Part shown: one piece after another, positions 1 to 7,890 of the stretch | Position numbering within the stretch: the first letter of the stretch is position 1 | How the letters are laid out: every line of letters starts with the position of its first letter | NCBI RefSeq assembly: GCF_024330105.1 | Contig: NZ_JANDHW010000018.1 | Location: forward strand, 1 to 40,296 | Reading direction: 5' to 3' | DNA length: 40,296 nt | Source: Coprobacter tertius | GTDB lineage: Bacteria; Bacteroidota; Bacteroidia; Bacteroidales; Coprobacteraceae | Translations under genes and position numbers: made by a program | The notes under the pieces: model-generated | Told to the model about the DNA's origin: nothing | The model's input: only the letters and a program-made list of their open reading frames with translations | Databases searched by the model: none

Positions 1-55
1 CCGCCGACCCTCTGCTTGTAAGGCAGATGCTCTGAACCAGCTGAGCTAAACGCCC
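1..55 (-). tRNA. tRNA-Val (anticodon UAC), 3' part outside window
   Basis: Read on the minus strand, the acceptor 5' strand GGGCGTT begins at 55. It is followed by U8-A9, a D-arm, and an anticodon stem TCTGC/GCAGA enclosing the loop CTTACAA, so the anticodon is UAC (reads GUA). The variable region GGGTC and the start of the T-arm are visible. The rest of the T-arm and the 3' acceptor strand lie beyond the left edge. The fold and identity are clear; only the end is missing. Confidence 0.93.
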
Positions 56-174
56 GAAAGCTTTTTTATTATCAAAAGCGAGGCAAAGGTAAGATTTATT
101 TCTAAATAAACAAAGTGAGAACCTCTTTTTCTCATTTTTTTTTTACTTTCTGCGGTTAATCCGTTAAGATACAT

Positions 175-182
175 TATTTTTG
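175..182 (+). promoter_or_regulatory. purB promoter, -7 element TAttTTTG
   Basis: The sequence matches the Bacteroidota -7 consensus TAnnTTTG and lies 22 bases before the purB ATG at 204. No good TTTG is seen at -33. A TTG start at 180 would fall inside this element, so the element helps decide the start of purB. Confidence 0.6.
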
Positions 183-203
183 CACGATAATAAACAACAA
201 TCC

Positions 204-1547
204 ATGGAATTATCATCATTGACAGCAGTTTCGCCTATCGACGGGCGTTATCGGGATAAAGTATCGGTTTTATCCGATTACTTTTCTGAATATGCTCTTA
301 TTCGTTACCGGGTAAGGGTAGAAATAGAATATTTTATCGCTTTGTGTGAGTTGCCATTGCCGCAGTTGGCTGGTATGGATAGATCTCTTTTTGATTCTTT
401 AAGAAAGATATATACCGATTTTAGTATAGCTGATGCAGAATGCATTAAATCGATCGAATCGGTTACAAATCATGATGTAAAAGCGGTAGAATATTTTATA
501 AAAGAAAAATTCGATGCTTTAGGGATAGAGAAGTACAAGGAATTTATACATTTTGGTCTTACTTCGCAAGATATAAATAATACATCGGTCCCTCTTTCAG
601 TAAAAGAAGCTCTCGAGGAAGTATATTATCCGATGATCGAGAAGCTGATTGCTGTTGTTAATGATTATGCTGAAGAATGGAAAAATATTCCTATGTTGGC
701 CAAGACTCACGGACAACCGGCATCTCCTACCCGTTTAGGTAAAGAAATTAGGGTTTTCGGATATCGTCTCGAACAACAATTGAAAGCTTTGCGTACAGTT
801 CCGTTGAGTGGAAAATTCGGTGGGGCTACCGGAAATTTCAATGCGCATAAGTTGGCTTATCCGGCTATCGATTGGCGATCTTTTGGAAATAGTTTCTTAA
901 ACAATAAATTGGGAATTGTACGAGAGGAATGGACTACACAGATTTCAAATTACGATAATTTTGCGGCTCTTTTCGACGGAATGCGACGTATAAATGTTAT
1001 TCTGATGGATCTTGACAAAGATTTTTGGCAATATATTTCGATGGAGTATTTCAAACAAAAGATTAAAGAAGGTGAAGTCGGGTCTTCGGCTATGCCTCAT
1101 AAAGTGAACCCTATCGATTTTGAAAATTCGGAGGGTAATCTCGGTATTGCCAATGCTATTCTCGACCATTTGGCTATAAAGCTTCCTGTTTCCCGATTAC
1201 AGCGTGATCTTACCGATTCTACCGTACTTAGAAATGTGGGAGTTCCGATGGCTCATACTCTTATTGCTTTTCAGAGTACATTGAAAGGATTGGGAAAATT
1301 GCTTTTAAATGAAAAAGCGATTAACCGTGATTTGGATAATATGTGGAGTGTGGTTGCCGAGGGAATTCAAACGATATTACGACGTGAAGGTTATCCTAAA
1401 CCTTATGAAACGCTAAAAGCTCTGACGCGTACCAATAGTGTTGTCAATGAAGAATCGATACATGCTTTTGTAGAAACATTAAATGTTTCCGATGCTGTAA
1501 AAGAAGAACTTCGAGCGATAACTCCTCATAATTATACAGGTATGTGA
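204..1547 (+). CDS. purB: Adenylosuccinate lyase
   Basis: PurB performs two steps of purine synthesis: it cleaves SAICAR to AICAR, and adenylosuccinate to AMP, releasing fumarate each time. The 447-residue product starts MELSSLTAVSPIDGRY, the usual N-terminus of this enzyme. It carries the fumarase/aspartase-superfamily signature GSSAMPHKVNP with the flexible catalytic serine loop, and the TKTHGQPAS-type segment (LAKTHGQPASPTR) that holds the general acid histidine. The frame is open back to a TTG at 180, but that codon lies in the -7 promoter element, so I chose the ATG at 204. It is monocistronic and ends 26 bases before a bidirectional terminator shared with the opposite helicase gene. Confidence 0.96.
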   Translation: MELSSLTAVSPIDGRYRDKVSVLSDYFSEYALIRYRVRVEIEYFIALCELPLPQLAGMDRSLFDSLRKIYTDFSIADAECIKSIESVTNHDVKAVEYFIKEKFDALGIEKYKEFIHFGLTSQDINNTSVPLSVKEALEEVYYPMIEKLIAVVNDYAEEWKNIPMLAKTHGQPASPTRLGKEIRVFGYRLEQQLKALRTVPLSGKFGGATGNFNAHKLAYPAIDWRSFGNSFLNNKLGIVREEWTTQISNYDNFAALFDGMRRINVILMDLDKDFWQYISMEYFKQKIKEGEVGSSAMPHKVNPIDFENSEGNLGIANAILDHLAIKLPVSRLQRDLTDSTVLRNVGVPMAHTLIAFQSTLKGLGKLLLNEKAINRDLDNMWSVVAEGIQTILRREGYPKPYETLKALTRTNSVVNEESIHAFVETLNVSDAVKEELRAITPHNYTGM

Positions 1548-1573
1548 TTATAGACTTTCGTACCCGAATATTT

Positions 1574-1603
1574 AAGACCCGATTATTTAAAAAGTCGGGT
1601 CTT
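1574..1603. terminator. Bidirectional terminator between purB and the helicase gene
   Basis: A perfect 9-bp stem AAGACCCGA/TCGGGTCTT encloses a 12-base loop and is followed on the plus strand by a T-rich run. The hairpin overlaps the stop codon (1587-1589) and last codons of the convergent helicase gene, so both genes share it. Confidence 0.85.
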
Positions 1604-4600
1604 TTTCTTTAAATAAAGATTCTTTGTTATTTATATATTCGAGCAGTTTCCGATAAACGATATTTCTTTGAAGTAAGTCTGAGTTGCCTATAATAATCAT
1701 TTGCTCTCGGGCCCGGGTAAGAGCTACATTCAGTTTTCGGTCGATCAGATTTCCATTCTCTTCAAAAGTATTACAAATAAACCGAAGCTGAAACGGGGAA
1801 TTGATACAGCATGAAAAGAGTATAACATCTCGTTGTCCACCCTGAAAACGTTCTACCGTATCAATTGTAAGACGGGAAAGTTCGTCTATTCCGGTTTGGG
1901 ATAATTCATGTTTGATTGCTGCAATCTGGCTTCGGTAAGGGGTAATGATACCGATATCGCAGGAGGCATCGAATTTGCCTTTCTCCCTTATTATTCGATG
2001 ATAAACAGCTTTGGCCAGTCGTGTGATATAAACTGCTTCTTTTCTGTTTATTTTATAGTCGGGGGCGCTTATTTCGCTTTTGATGGATACGAATGCGAAT
2101 CTACGACTTAGTATACGATTCATATATTCATTTTCGCTTCCTGCGAAAGGCAAATCTTTTTGTTGCTGATGTTTTAACGGAATGGGAAGTAACTTTCCTT
2201 CATAAAAAGTTATAGAAGGAAAGTCGCAAATATCAGGATGCATTCTTCCTTGTCGGGTAAGATGGCCTGCAAAAAGAGAATTTGGTCCGTATTTTTCTTT
2301 TTGATAGCGATAGAGTCTTTCGAAAAGAGAATCTTGCAGATTGTTTATGCCGGCATTTTGTAAGCGTTCGGAGGTTACTTCGCTTTGTTCTTTGCTTTGC
2401 ATTACTACGGCCGGGAGTTGTTTATGGTCTCCGATAAGGATAAATTTATCGATGGCATTATTTCCGTAACTATCTGTCGCGCACCATATTCCGATAAGCT
2501 GAGGTTCGAGTATTTGAGAGGCTTCATCGATAATGGCTGCGTCGAAATGTTTTATTTTAAAGAGATCCATGCGCCCACAGAGTGTGGTAAGGGTAGAGAC
2601 GATAATGTGGCAGTTACTGATAAGTTCGGTAACGTCGCTTCTCCGATAACAATGTGTCAGTGCCTCGTCGAGTAGCCGATAATGAAACGAAGGATCGCAA
2701 CTGGTTTTGTTTCCGAGCCGTAAGAAAGGAAGCTCTGGATCGATATCGATAAGCGTATTACAAATTTCGTCGACCGCTTTATGGGTATAGGCCAGCAAAA
2801 GAATATCCTTGTCTTTCTTTAAGTATTCTATGACTATACGTTTTAAGGCTTGTGATGTTTTTCCGGTGCCCGGCGGGCCTATCAACAAGAAATAATCTTG
2901 CGCTGCCAGGGCTTTTTCTACGGTTCTATTCAGATCGTTTTCTTCTTTCTGCAATATTTTATTCAATCGATTTTCATCGGTTCTCGGAGCTCTTTGTGAA
3001 AGAAGTAAATCCCGACGGTCTCCATTTGCCTGTAAAAAATAACCGAGAGCCCGATACATAATCGAAAAGCCTACATCGGGATAATCTCGTTCCAGAGCAT
3101 AGGTTTCGCCCAATGGAAGAACCTGTTGATTACGTTGACGTATACGTAATGATATCGTTACCGAATCGGATGAAATATTTTCTATACATCCTTTAAATAT
3201 CTGTCGGTTACAAGCATTCGCTTCTTTTGTATTGCGGAGGTATAATATGACCATATCTCCTTTTCTGAAATTAGGTTCGTGATCATATTCGTTTTTTTTA
3301 TGAGGTAATCGGAAGGTTAATATTTGATCTTTTTCGGTCATCCGGTTCGTTGACAGAAATAATTCGGGAATCATTTCTCCGGAAGCGATTTTTTCGTCGA
3401 TCGGGGAATTCCATAATGAAGATAATCCGCGACTGTTGTCATATTGGGATGATCCGGTTCTTGAGAGATACTGTTCTTTGCATATAAACGTAAAAAGAGT
3501 CGAAAAGTAATCGTTTGCGATCGGCGATAACCTTCGTAATAGAGTTGCGAAATTATCGATAGGCCGGCTTAAATATTTGTCCCAAAACGTTCCGACCAGA
3601 TGCCTTATATTCAGTGCGTCAGGTGTAATTTGATACAGAAAGTCGCGACTGTAAACCGGCGAATTCATTTTTTGTAGCCGGTATTCTTGTGCAACGATAC
3701 GGTTTCGTAGGTTTACTGCTTCTTTAATAAGCCGGTGTGATATTCCCATCGGATATAAAGTGGGATATCGTGAATAAAGTAAATAAGGGTGGGTGTGCCC
3801 GTATTCGATTCCGAGATTAAAATGAAGTACGGCCGCATAGAGTAGCATTTGTACATAGTGACTTTCTCCATATGAGAGGGTTCCGGAAAATACATCTTCT
3901 TTTGCTTTGCCCGACTTTAATTCGATAAATGCGGAAAGATCGTCGCTTAATAAATCAAGACGTCCCTGGAGCCCTAAACTTTCGCATATAAAAGTAGGTT
4001 CGAGTAAGACTTTATTCCGGTCGATTTTTTTTTCGGAGAAAAGGCGTTGTACTGTATCTTTCAGATTCCTGAATTGCAGACGGCAGGCATTAAAGAACTC
4101 TTTTTCGGTTTTTTTATCCTGAAGGTCAGGACAAGCTGCAATGCCGAATGGGTTTTGACGGAATGCTTTTTGCATAACTTTCTCGAAGGAAATTTCATTT
4201 CCTTCACTTTCGTTTACGAGTTCATCGAGAAATAAATTTGCGATATTACCTAGTAAAATGTGGTGGGTATTTTTATCGGTTCCCAAACGGAACAGAAAGT
4301 ATGAGAGCGGGTGTACGCCATATTCTTTAAAACATTCAGAAACTGCACTGATATCAAGTAGTATATCCGGTTCGATAACGATCATTTCACAAGTGTATTC
4401 CCGATCTTTTATCGATACCGGCTTTACGTTTATCAGATTTACCTGCATTCCTTTTTCGAGTTCTTCTATCGAGTGACAGAAAATATCCTGATATTCTTTA
4501 TGGGGAAGTATGGAAATTTTTCTCTGAGATGTATCGGTGGAATCGTGAAAGACGACTGATAGTTTTCCGTCCGTAAGTTTTTTACGAAAAGAGGCTCTTA

Positions 4601-5036
4601 TGCGAGTTATTTTCTGGTCATGGGGAGTTTCCTTTGTTATATTGTCATTGTCTTCTGTATTTCCCTGTAATTTCATGGGTACGCTAACATTCAGCAGGAT
4701 TCCTACTGCGCGAGCAAATCGGTAAATGTCTTTTTTTAATTCTCTTTCATTCGGAGGATAAGAATCTGAAAATAAAGTTTGATGAGTGTGTACTCTTACA
4801 ATTGTGAGCAAACGGTATGCTTCGTCATTATCACGGCATATTTCTTCGATACTTTCAAAAAGTCCGGGGTAAGGGAGTTCCCGGGGTAATAATTGGCGGC
4901 ACAGATGATCGGTAAGCTGAAGTAATTGTCTGTAACGCTGAGTATAGTTATTGTCGTATTGATTGTAAATAAATAGTAAAGACGAAAAATACTCACCGGC
5001 TGTTATTGTAATGTTGCCGTTACATATCTTTTCCAT
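1587..5036 (-). CDS. Dna2-like fused RecB-type nuclease and superfamily 1 helicase
   Basis: This is a large DNA-processing enzyme (1149 residues). The N-terminal half holds a PD-(D/E)XK nuclease of the RecB/Cas4/Dna2 type: GRLDLL near residue 357, IELKSGK near 372 and the QMLLY (QxxxY) motif near 398. The C-terminal half is an SF1B (Upf1/Dna2-like) helicase: Walker A GPPGTGKT near 720, Walker B DEAS, GDHKQLPA (motif III), LTRQGRMHP (motif IV), TIDTVERFQGGQ (motif V) and NVALTRARE (motif VI) near 1107. All catalytic residues appear intact. An iron-sulfur cysteine set as in Dna2 is not obvious. The ATG directly abuts the stop of the upstream DUF4919 gene, so they are probably cotranscribed. The likely role is end resection, repair or flap processing, but a defence role cannot be excluded from sequence. 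Confidence 0.88.
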   Translation of the reverse strand: MEKICNGNITITAGEYFSSLLFIYNQYDNNYTQRYRQLLQLTDHLCRQLLPRELPYPGLFESIEEICRDNDEAYRLLTIVRVHTHQTLFSDSYPPNERELKKDIYRFARAVGILLNVSVPMKLQGNTEDNDNITKETPHDQKITRIRASFRKKLTDGKLSVVFHDSTDTSQRKISILPHKEYQDIFCHSIEELEKGMQVNLINVKPVSIKDREYTCEMIVIEPDILLDISAVSECFKEYGVHPLSYFLFRLGTDKNTHHILLGNIANLFLDELVNESEGNEISFEKVMQKAFRQNPFGIAACPDLQDKKTEKEFFNACRLQFRNLKDTVQRLFSEKKIDRNKVLLEPTFICESLGLQGRLDLLSDDLSAFIELKSGKAKEDVFSGTLSYGESHYVQMLLYAAVLHFNLGIEYGHTHPYLLYSRYPTLYPMGISHRLIKEAVNLRNRIVAQEYRLQKMNSPVYSRDFLYQITPDALNIRHLVGTFWDKYLSRPIDNFATLLRRLSPIANDYFSTLFTFICKEQYLSRTGSSQYDNSRGLSSLWNSPIDEKIASGEMIPELFLSTNRMTEKDQILTFRLPHKKNEYDHEPNFRKGDMVILYLRNTKEANACNRQIFKGCIENISSDSVTISLRIRQRNQQVLPLGETYALERDYPDVGFSIMYRALGYFLQANGDRRDLLLSQRAPRTDENRLNKILQKEENDLNRTVEKALAAQDYFLLIGPPGTGKTSQALKRIVIEYLKKDKDILLLAYTHKAVDEICNTLIDIDPELPFLRLGNKTSCDPSFHYRLLDEALTHCYRRSDVTELISNCHIIVSTLTTLCGRMDLFKIKHFDAAIIDEASQILEPQLIGIWCATDSYGNNAIDKFILIGDHKQLPAVVMQSKEQSEVTSERLQNAGINNLQDSLFERLYRYQKEKYGPNSLFAGHLTRQGRMHPDICDFPSITFYEGKLLPIPLKHQQQKDLPFAGSENEYMNRILSRRFAFVSIKSEISAPDYKINRKEAVYITRLAKAVYHRIIREKGKFDASCDIGIITPYRSQIAAIKHELSQTGIDELSRLTIDTVERFQGGQRDVILFSCCINSPFQLRFICNTFEENGNLIDRKLNVALTRAREQMIIIGNSDLLQRNIVYRKLLEYINNKESLFKEKDPTF

Positions 5037-5729
5037 TTATTCTTTATACTTTCGATTGTATTCTTCCAGAATACGGCTTACGTTAAAATAAAAACCTTTT
5101 GTTTTCAGCGGATTCTTCTCTAGTTCGAGATAATCGTATGTAGGTTCTACAAAGTTATAGTCGGAACCGGTATAGCCCAAATGGTTTACAATATCATACT
5201 CGTGTGTCGGATAAATCACCCACCAGGCCGTTTCAGGAGAATTTCCATCTCCGGTAGATAAAATCGCGTTGATCGTGTTGCGCAATTTATATTTCCATAC
5301 AGCTGCAAGAGATTCCATGTTTTTATGATTCAGAGCGTAAATAAGAAAATTCATTTGGCGCAGGTCGAAGGGGAAATCGTCTAAAGCCAGTATTGCATAT
5401 TTGGCAATGCTGTCGCAATCAGAAATAGAATGTTCTTTATGAGAATACATATCGTTTGCCAATGCTTGCGTATGGGGTGAGATACGGTATGGGTTATATC
5501 CTTCTTGAAAGCTATAGCCATAATAAAGATGTCTGAATTCGTTTAAAGTCAGTGTCGTATCATTTTTAAGGTATCGTTTCATCAACCGGGGATAATAAAA
5601 TTCGGAATTATAATCGCGTATTTCCGTTTCGATACGCTTCATATCGGGAGGCTCGGGTTTCGTAGTTGTTTGGGCCTTTATGCCGAATGATACGATAAAT
5701 AATATGACGAGTAAGTAAAGGTGTTTCAT
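5037..5729 (-). CDS. DUF4919 domain secreted protein
   Basis: The 230-residue product begins with a signal peptide (MKHLYLLVILFIVSFGIKAQ), cleaved after KAQ, and is probably periplasmic. The rest resembles the Bacteroidales DUF4919 family in its opening region (DYNSEFYYPRLMKRY) and its closing region on a tyrosine-rich stretch (FVEPTYDYLELEKNPLKTKGFYF). No enzymatic residues are recognisable and the function is unknown. It has its own -7 element at 5753-5760, and its stop codon touches the start codon of the helicase gene, so it is the first gene of a two-gene unit. Any functional link between the two products is unproven. Confidence 0.75.
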   Translation of the reverse strand: MKHLYLLVILFIVSFGIKAQTTTKPEPPDMKRIETEIRDYNSEFYYPRLMKRYLKNDTTLTLNEFRHLYYGYSFQEGYNPYRISPHTQALANDMYSHKEHSISDCDSIAKYAILALDDFPFDLRQMNFLIYALNHKNMESLAAVWKYKLRNTINAILSTGDGNSPETAWWVIYPTHEYDIVNHLGYTGSDYNFVEPTYDYLELEKNPLKTKGFYFNVSRILEEYNRKYKE

Positions 5730-5752
5730 CCTGTAAAGAATTTGGATCTTTA

Positions 5753-5760
5753 CAAAGATA
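5753..5760 (-). promoter_or_regulatory. Promoter -7 element TAtcTTTG for the DUF4919-helicase unit
   Basis: On the minus strand TAtcTTTG matches the Bacteroidota -7 consensus, 23 bases upstream of the ATG ending at 5729. A 7-bp inverted repeat (5733-5739 with 5747-5753) lies between it and the start codon and would be at or near the transcript 5' end. Confidence 0.55.
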
Positions 5761-5824
5761 GTATATAAAATAGGAAAAATAGGAGGGCTTAAAGTTAAAT
5801 TATGATTTAAGGGATTGATAAAAT

Positions 5825-5860
5825 CCCCGGCCGAAAGAATTTCTGATTTTTCCAGTCGGG
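5825..5860 (-). terminator. Possible weak terminator after phoU
   Basis: An imperfect GC-rich inverted repeat lies just downstream of the phoU stop, followed on the minus strand by a short T-rich stretch. Pairing is interrupted by a mismatch and G-U pairs, so this is only a candidate. Confidence 0.3.
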
Positions 5861-5876
5861 TATTTATAATATTATA

Positions 5877-6545
5877 TTATTCCTTTTTCCCCGAATGTTT
5901 AAGTACCTTGGCATCGAGATAGAAAATGATCTCTTCGGCGATGTTATTGCAATGGTCTCCTACGCGTTCGAGTTTACGTATAATACTTATGAGATTGAGG
6001 CATTCGACAGCCCGGTCGGGATTTGCCTGTATATAATCTGCAATGATGGTGGTGGCTTGTCTGTTGAGTTCATCGACACGGTTATCCATATCGAATATTC
6101 CTACGGCAAGGGAAGAGTTTTCTTCAGTAAGGGCGCTCTGCCCTTTTTCCATCATTTCTTTTGTCGTATTTATCATTTCCCGAATGCCGGTGCGATCGAG
6201 TAATTCGGCGTCGAGGCTGATTTGGGGGAAATCGATTACGAACCGAGACATCCCTTCGCAAAAATCGGCAATACGTTCGAGGTTGGTATTTATTTTTAGC
6301 ATAGCCAAAACAAAACGCAAATCGACGGCGACAGGAGTGTAAAGGGCGATAATATCTTCGCAGTCGCTGTCTATTTTAAGTTCGAATGCGTTTACTCTTT
6401 TCTCACGGCAGATCACTTCCCGGGCGAGGTCCTTATCGAGGGTTAGAAGCGCTTCTCCAGCTCTGTTAAGCTGAGAATGTACTAAACTCCACATTTCCAA
6501 AACTTCTGTTTTGAGATCTTCGAGTTCTTTTTCGATGTATTTCAT
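5877..6545 (-). CDS. phoU: PhoU-family phosphate signalling protein
   Basis: PhoU links the PstSCAB phosphate transporter to the PhoR-PhoB two-component system and restrains phosphate uptake. The 222-residue product has the expected length and two tandem three-helix PhoU repeats, each with the conserved metal-binding pattern: ALLTLDKDLAREVICREKRVN with DLRFVLAMLKINTNLERIADF in the first half, and IFDMDNRVDELNRQATTI with LNLISIIRKLERVGDHCNNIAEE in the second. No pst genes are visible on either side. The gene stands alone between a DUF4919 unit and the FKBP gene, so its partners must be encoded elsewhere. The ATG at 6545 starts at the beginning of the conserved domain. Confidence 0.93.
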   Translation of the reverse strand: MKYIEKELEDLKTEVLEMWSLVHSQLNRAGEALLTLDKDLAREVICREKRVNAFELKIDSDCEDIIALYTPVAVDLRFVLAMLKINTNLERIADFCEGMSRFVIDFPQISLDAELLDRTGIREMINTTKEMMEKGQSALTEENSSLAVGIFDMDNRVDELNRQATTIIADYIQANPDRAVECLNLISIIRKLERVGDHCNNIAEEIIFYLDAKVLKHSGKKE

Positions 6546-6665
6546 AAATATATTGTGTTACATTTTCTTTTACACGACGGTACAAAGAAAAACATTTCAT
6601 GTTGCGAAATCGTGTAATATATGTTATAAATTTGTTACAAAAATGTGTCGTGTATTTTTTTTATC

Positions 6666-6700
6666 AAAACGGGCCGGTACAATGCGTACCGGCCCGTTTT
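6666..6700 (-). terminator. Terminator of the glyS-lemA-FKBP unit
   Basis: A perfect 15-bp stem (6666-6680 with 6686-6700) encloses a 5-base loop and is rich in G and C. On the minus strand it ends in TTTT. It lies 27 bases past the FKBP stop. Confidence 0.85.
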
Positions 6701-6726
6701 GGCTATCATTAATAAAAATAAAACGC

Positions 6727-7278
6727 TTATTGGGCCGGTTTTTCCAAACCGGGAATATCAATCAGTTTCATTTCGAATTTAAGTGTGGAATAGGGCAATA
6801 TAAGAGATGATTGCATCGCCGAGCCATAGGCCATATTTTGTGGAATAATAACCGTACAGCTGTCACCTGGTGCCATGTGGGTAAGAGCCGCTATCCAACC
6901 GAGAATATTGTCGGACAATTGTGAACGGTAAATGCTGTCTCCATAAACTGCCGTATTATTGTATGACGAATCGAAAGGAGTGCCGTTATAGAGCATCCCT
7001 TTATATTTTACATCTACATAACTCGAAACGAAAGGGGTATCTGTACGGGTTCCCCGTGTATGATACTTCATAAGCACATACGATCCTTTATCCCAGCTCG
7101 GTGAAACTTTTTCGTACATCAGTTGTCCGTCCGGACCTTTTTCCCGGGAAGCAGCTTCGAAGTATGCATCATTGGCTTTACGCCAATTTTCGTATTTGGT
7201 CCAATAGTCTTCATCCTTATTGCAGGCAATAATGCAAACGACCATCAGCAAAAAGATCACACAAGGTAATTTTTTCAT
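6727..7278 (-). CDS. FKBP-type peptidyl-prolyl cis-trans isomerase, lipoprotein
   Basis: This enzyme catalyses proline cis-trans isomerisation and assists folding of exported proteins. The 183-residue product has a lipoprotein signal with lipobox IIAC (Cys19), so it is probably anchored in a membrane facing the periplasm. The FKBP domain fills the C-terminal half: VDVKYKGMLYNGTPFDSSY, then GWIAALTHMAPGDSCTVIIPQNMAYG and LPYSTLKFEMKLIDI, which follow the classical FKBP strand order. The N-terminal 65 residues are a family-specific spacer rich in charged and aromatic residues. It is last in the unit glyS-lemA-FKBP, with only 14 bases between it and lemA, and is followed by a strong hairpin. Confidence 0.9.
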   Translation of the reverse strand: MKKLPCVIFLLMVVCIIACNKDEDYWTKYENWRKANDAYFEAASREKGPDGQLMYEKVSPSWDKGSYVLMKYHTRGTRTDTPFVSSYVDVKYKGMLYNGTPFDSSYNNTAVYGDSIYRSQLSDNILGWIAALTHMAPGDSCTVIIPQNMAYGSAMQSSLILPYSTLKFEMKLIDIPGLEKPAQ

Positions 7279-7292
7279 CTTCTTATATCAGG

Positions 7293-7886
7293 TTAAAATT
7301 TAACTTCCGGAGCTTTTTCTGCACCGGTTTCAGCGGTAAACTGGGGTTTCTTGTCGAATCCCATCATACCGGCAATTATGCTTGCGGGAAATTTACGTAT
7401 CATTACATTATATTCCTTTACTTCATCGGTATATCGAGTTCGCTCGGTAGAGATACGATTTTCAGTACCTTCGAGTTGTGCTTGAAGTTCGAGGAAGTTT
7501 TGGTTAGCTTTCAAATCGGGGTAATTTTCGGTAACGGCCAATAGTCGCCCCAAAGCCTGGCTGAGTTCGCCTTGAGCTTCCTGATACTTTTTCAGTGAAT
7601 TTTCATCGAGGTCGGCTGGGTCGATTGTAATCTGAGTCGCTTTAGCACGAGCGCTTACAACGGCATCGAGCGTTTCTTTTTCGTGTGAGGCATATCCTTT
7701 TACGGTGTTTACCAAATTAGGGATGAGATCCGCACGTCTTTGATATTGATTTTCTACTTTAGACCATTGTGAATTTACAGCTTCTTCTTTTGTTACCATT
7801 TGGTTATTCGTGCGTATTCCGAACGATATTGCCCAAATCACGAATATTATAAGAACAGCCAGAATGATGAGCAGCGTTTTTTTCAT
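7293..7886 (-). CDS. lemA: LemA family membrane protein
   Basis: LemA proteins are small, helical, membrane-anchored proteins of uncertain function. The 197-residue product has one N-terminal membrane segment (LLIILAVLIIFVIWAISFGI) and then a long helical domain. Family marks are visible: NSQWSKVENQYQRRADLIPNLVN, VKGYASHEKETLDAVVSARAKA, LAVTENYPDLKANQNF and TERTRYTDEVKEYN. It starts 4 bases after the glyS stop and ends 14 bases before the FKBP gene, so the three are almost certainly one transcript. Confidence 0.93.
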   Translation of the reverse strand: MKKTLLIILAVLIIFVIWAISFGIRTNNQMVTKEEAVNSQWSKVENQYQRRADLIPNLVNTVKGYASHEKETLDAVVSARAKATQITIDPADLDENSLKKYQEAQGELSQALGRLLAVTENYPDLKANQNFLELQAQLEGTENRISTERTRYTDEVKEYNVMIRKFPASIIAGMMGFDKKPQFTAETGAEKAPEVKF

Positions 7887-7890
7887 TTTG

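Noticed and set aside
180-203. TTG start giving purB eight extra residues
   Set aside because: The codon lies within the -7 promoter element TAttTTTG, and homologous PurB proteins begin at the ATG at 204.
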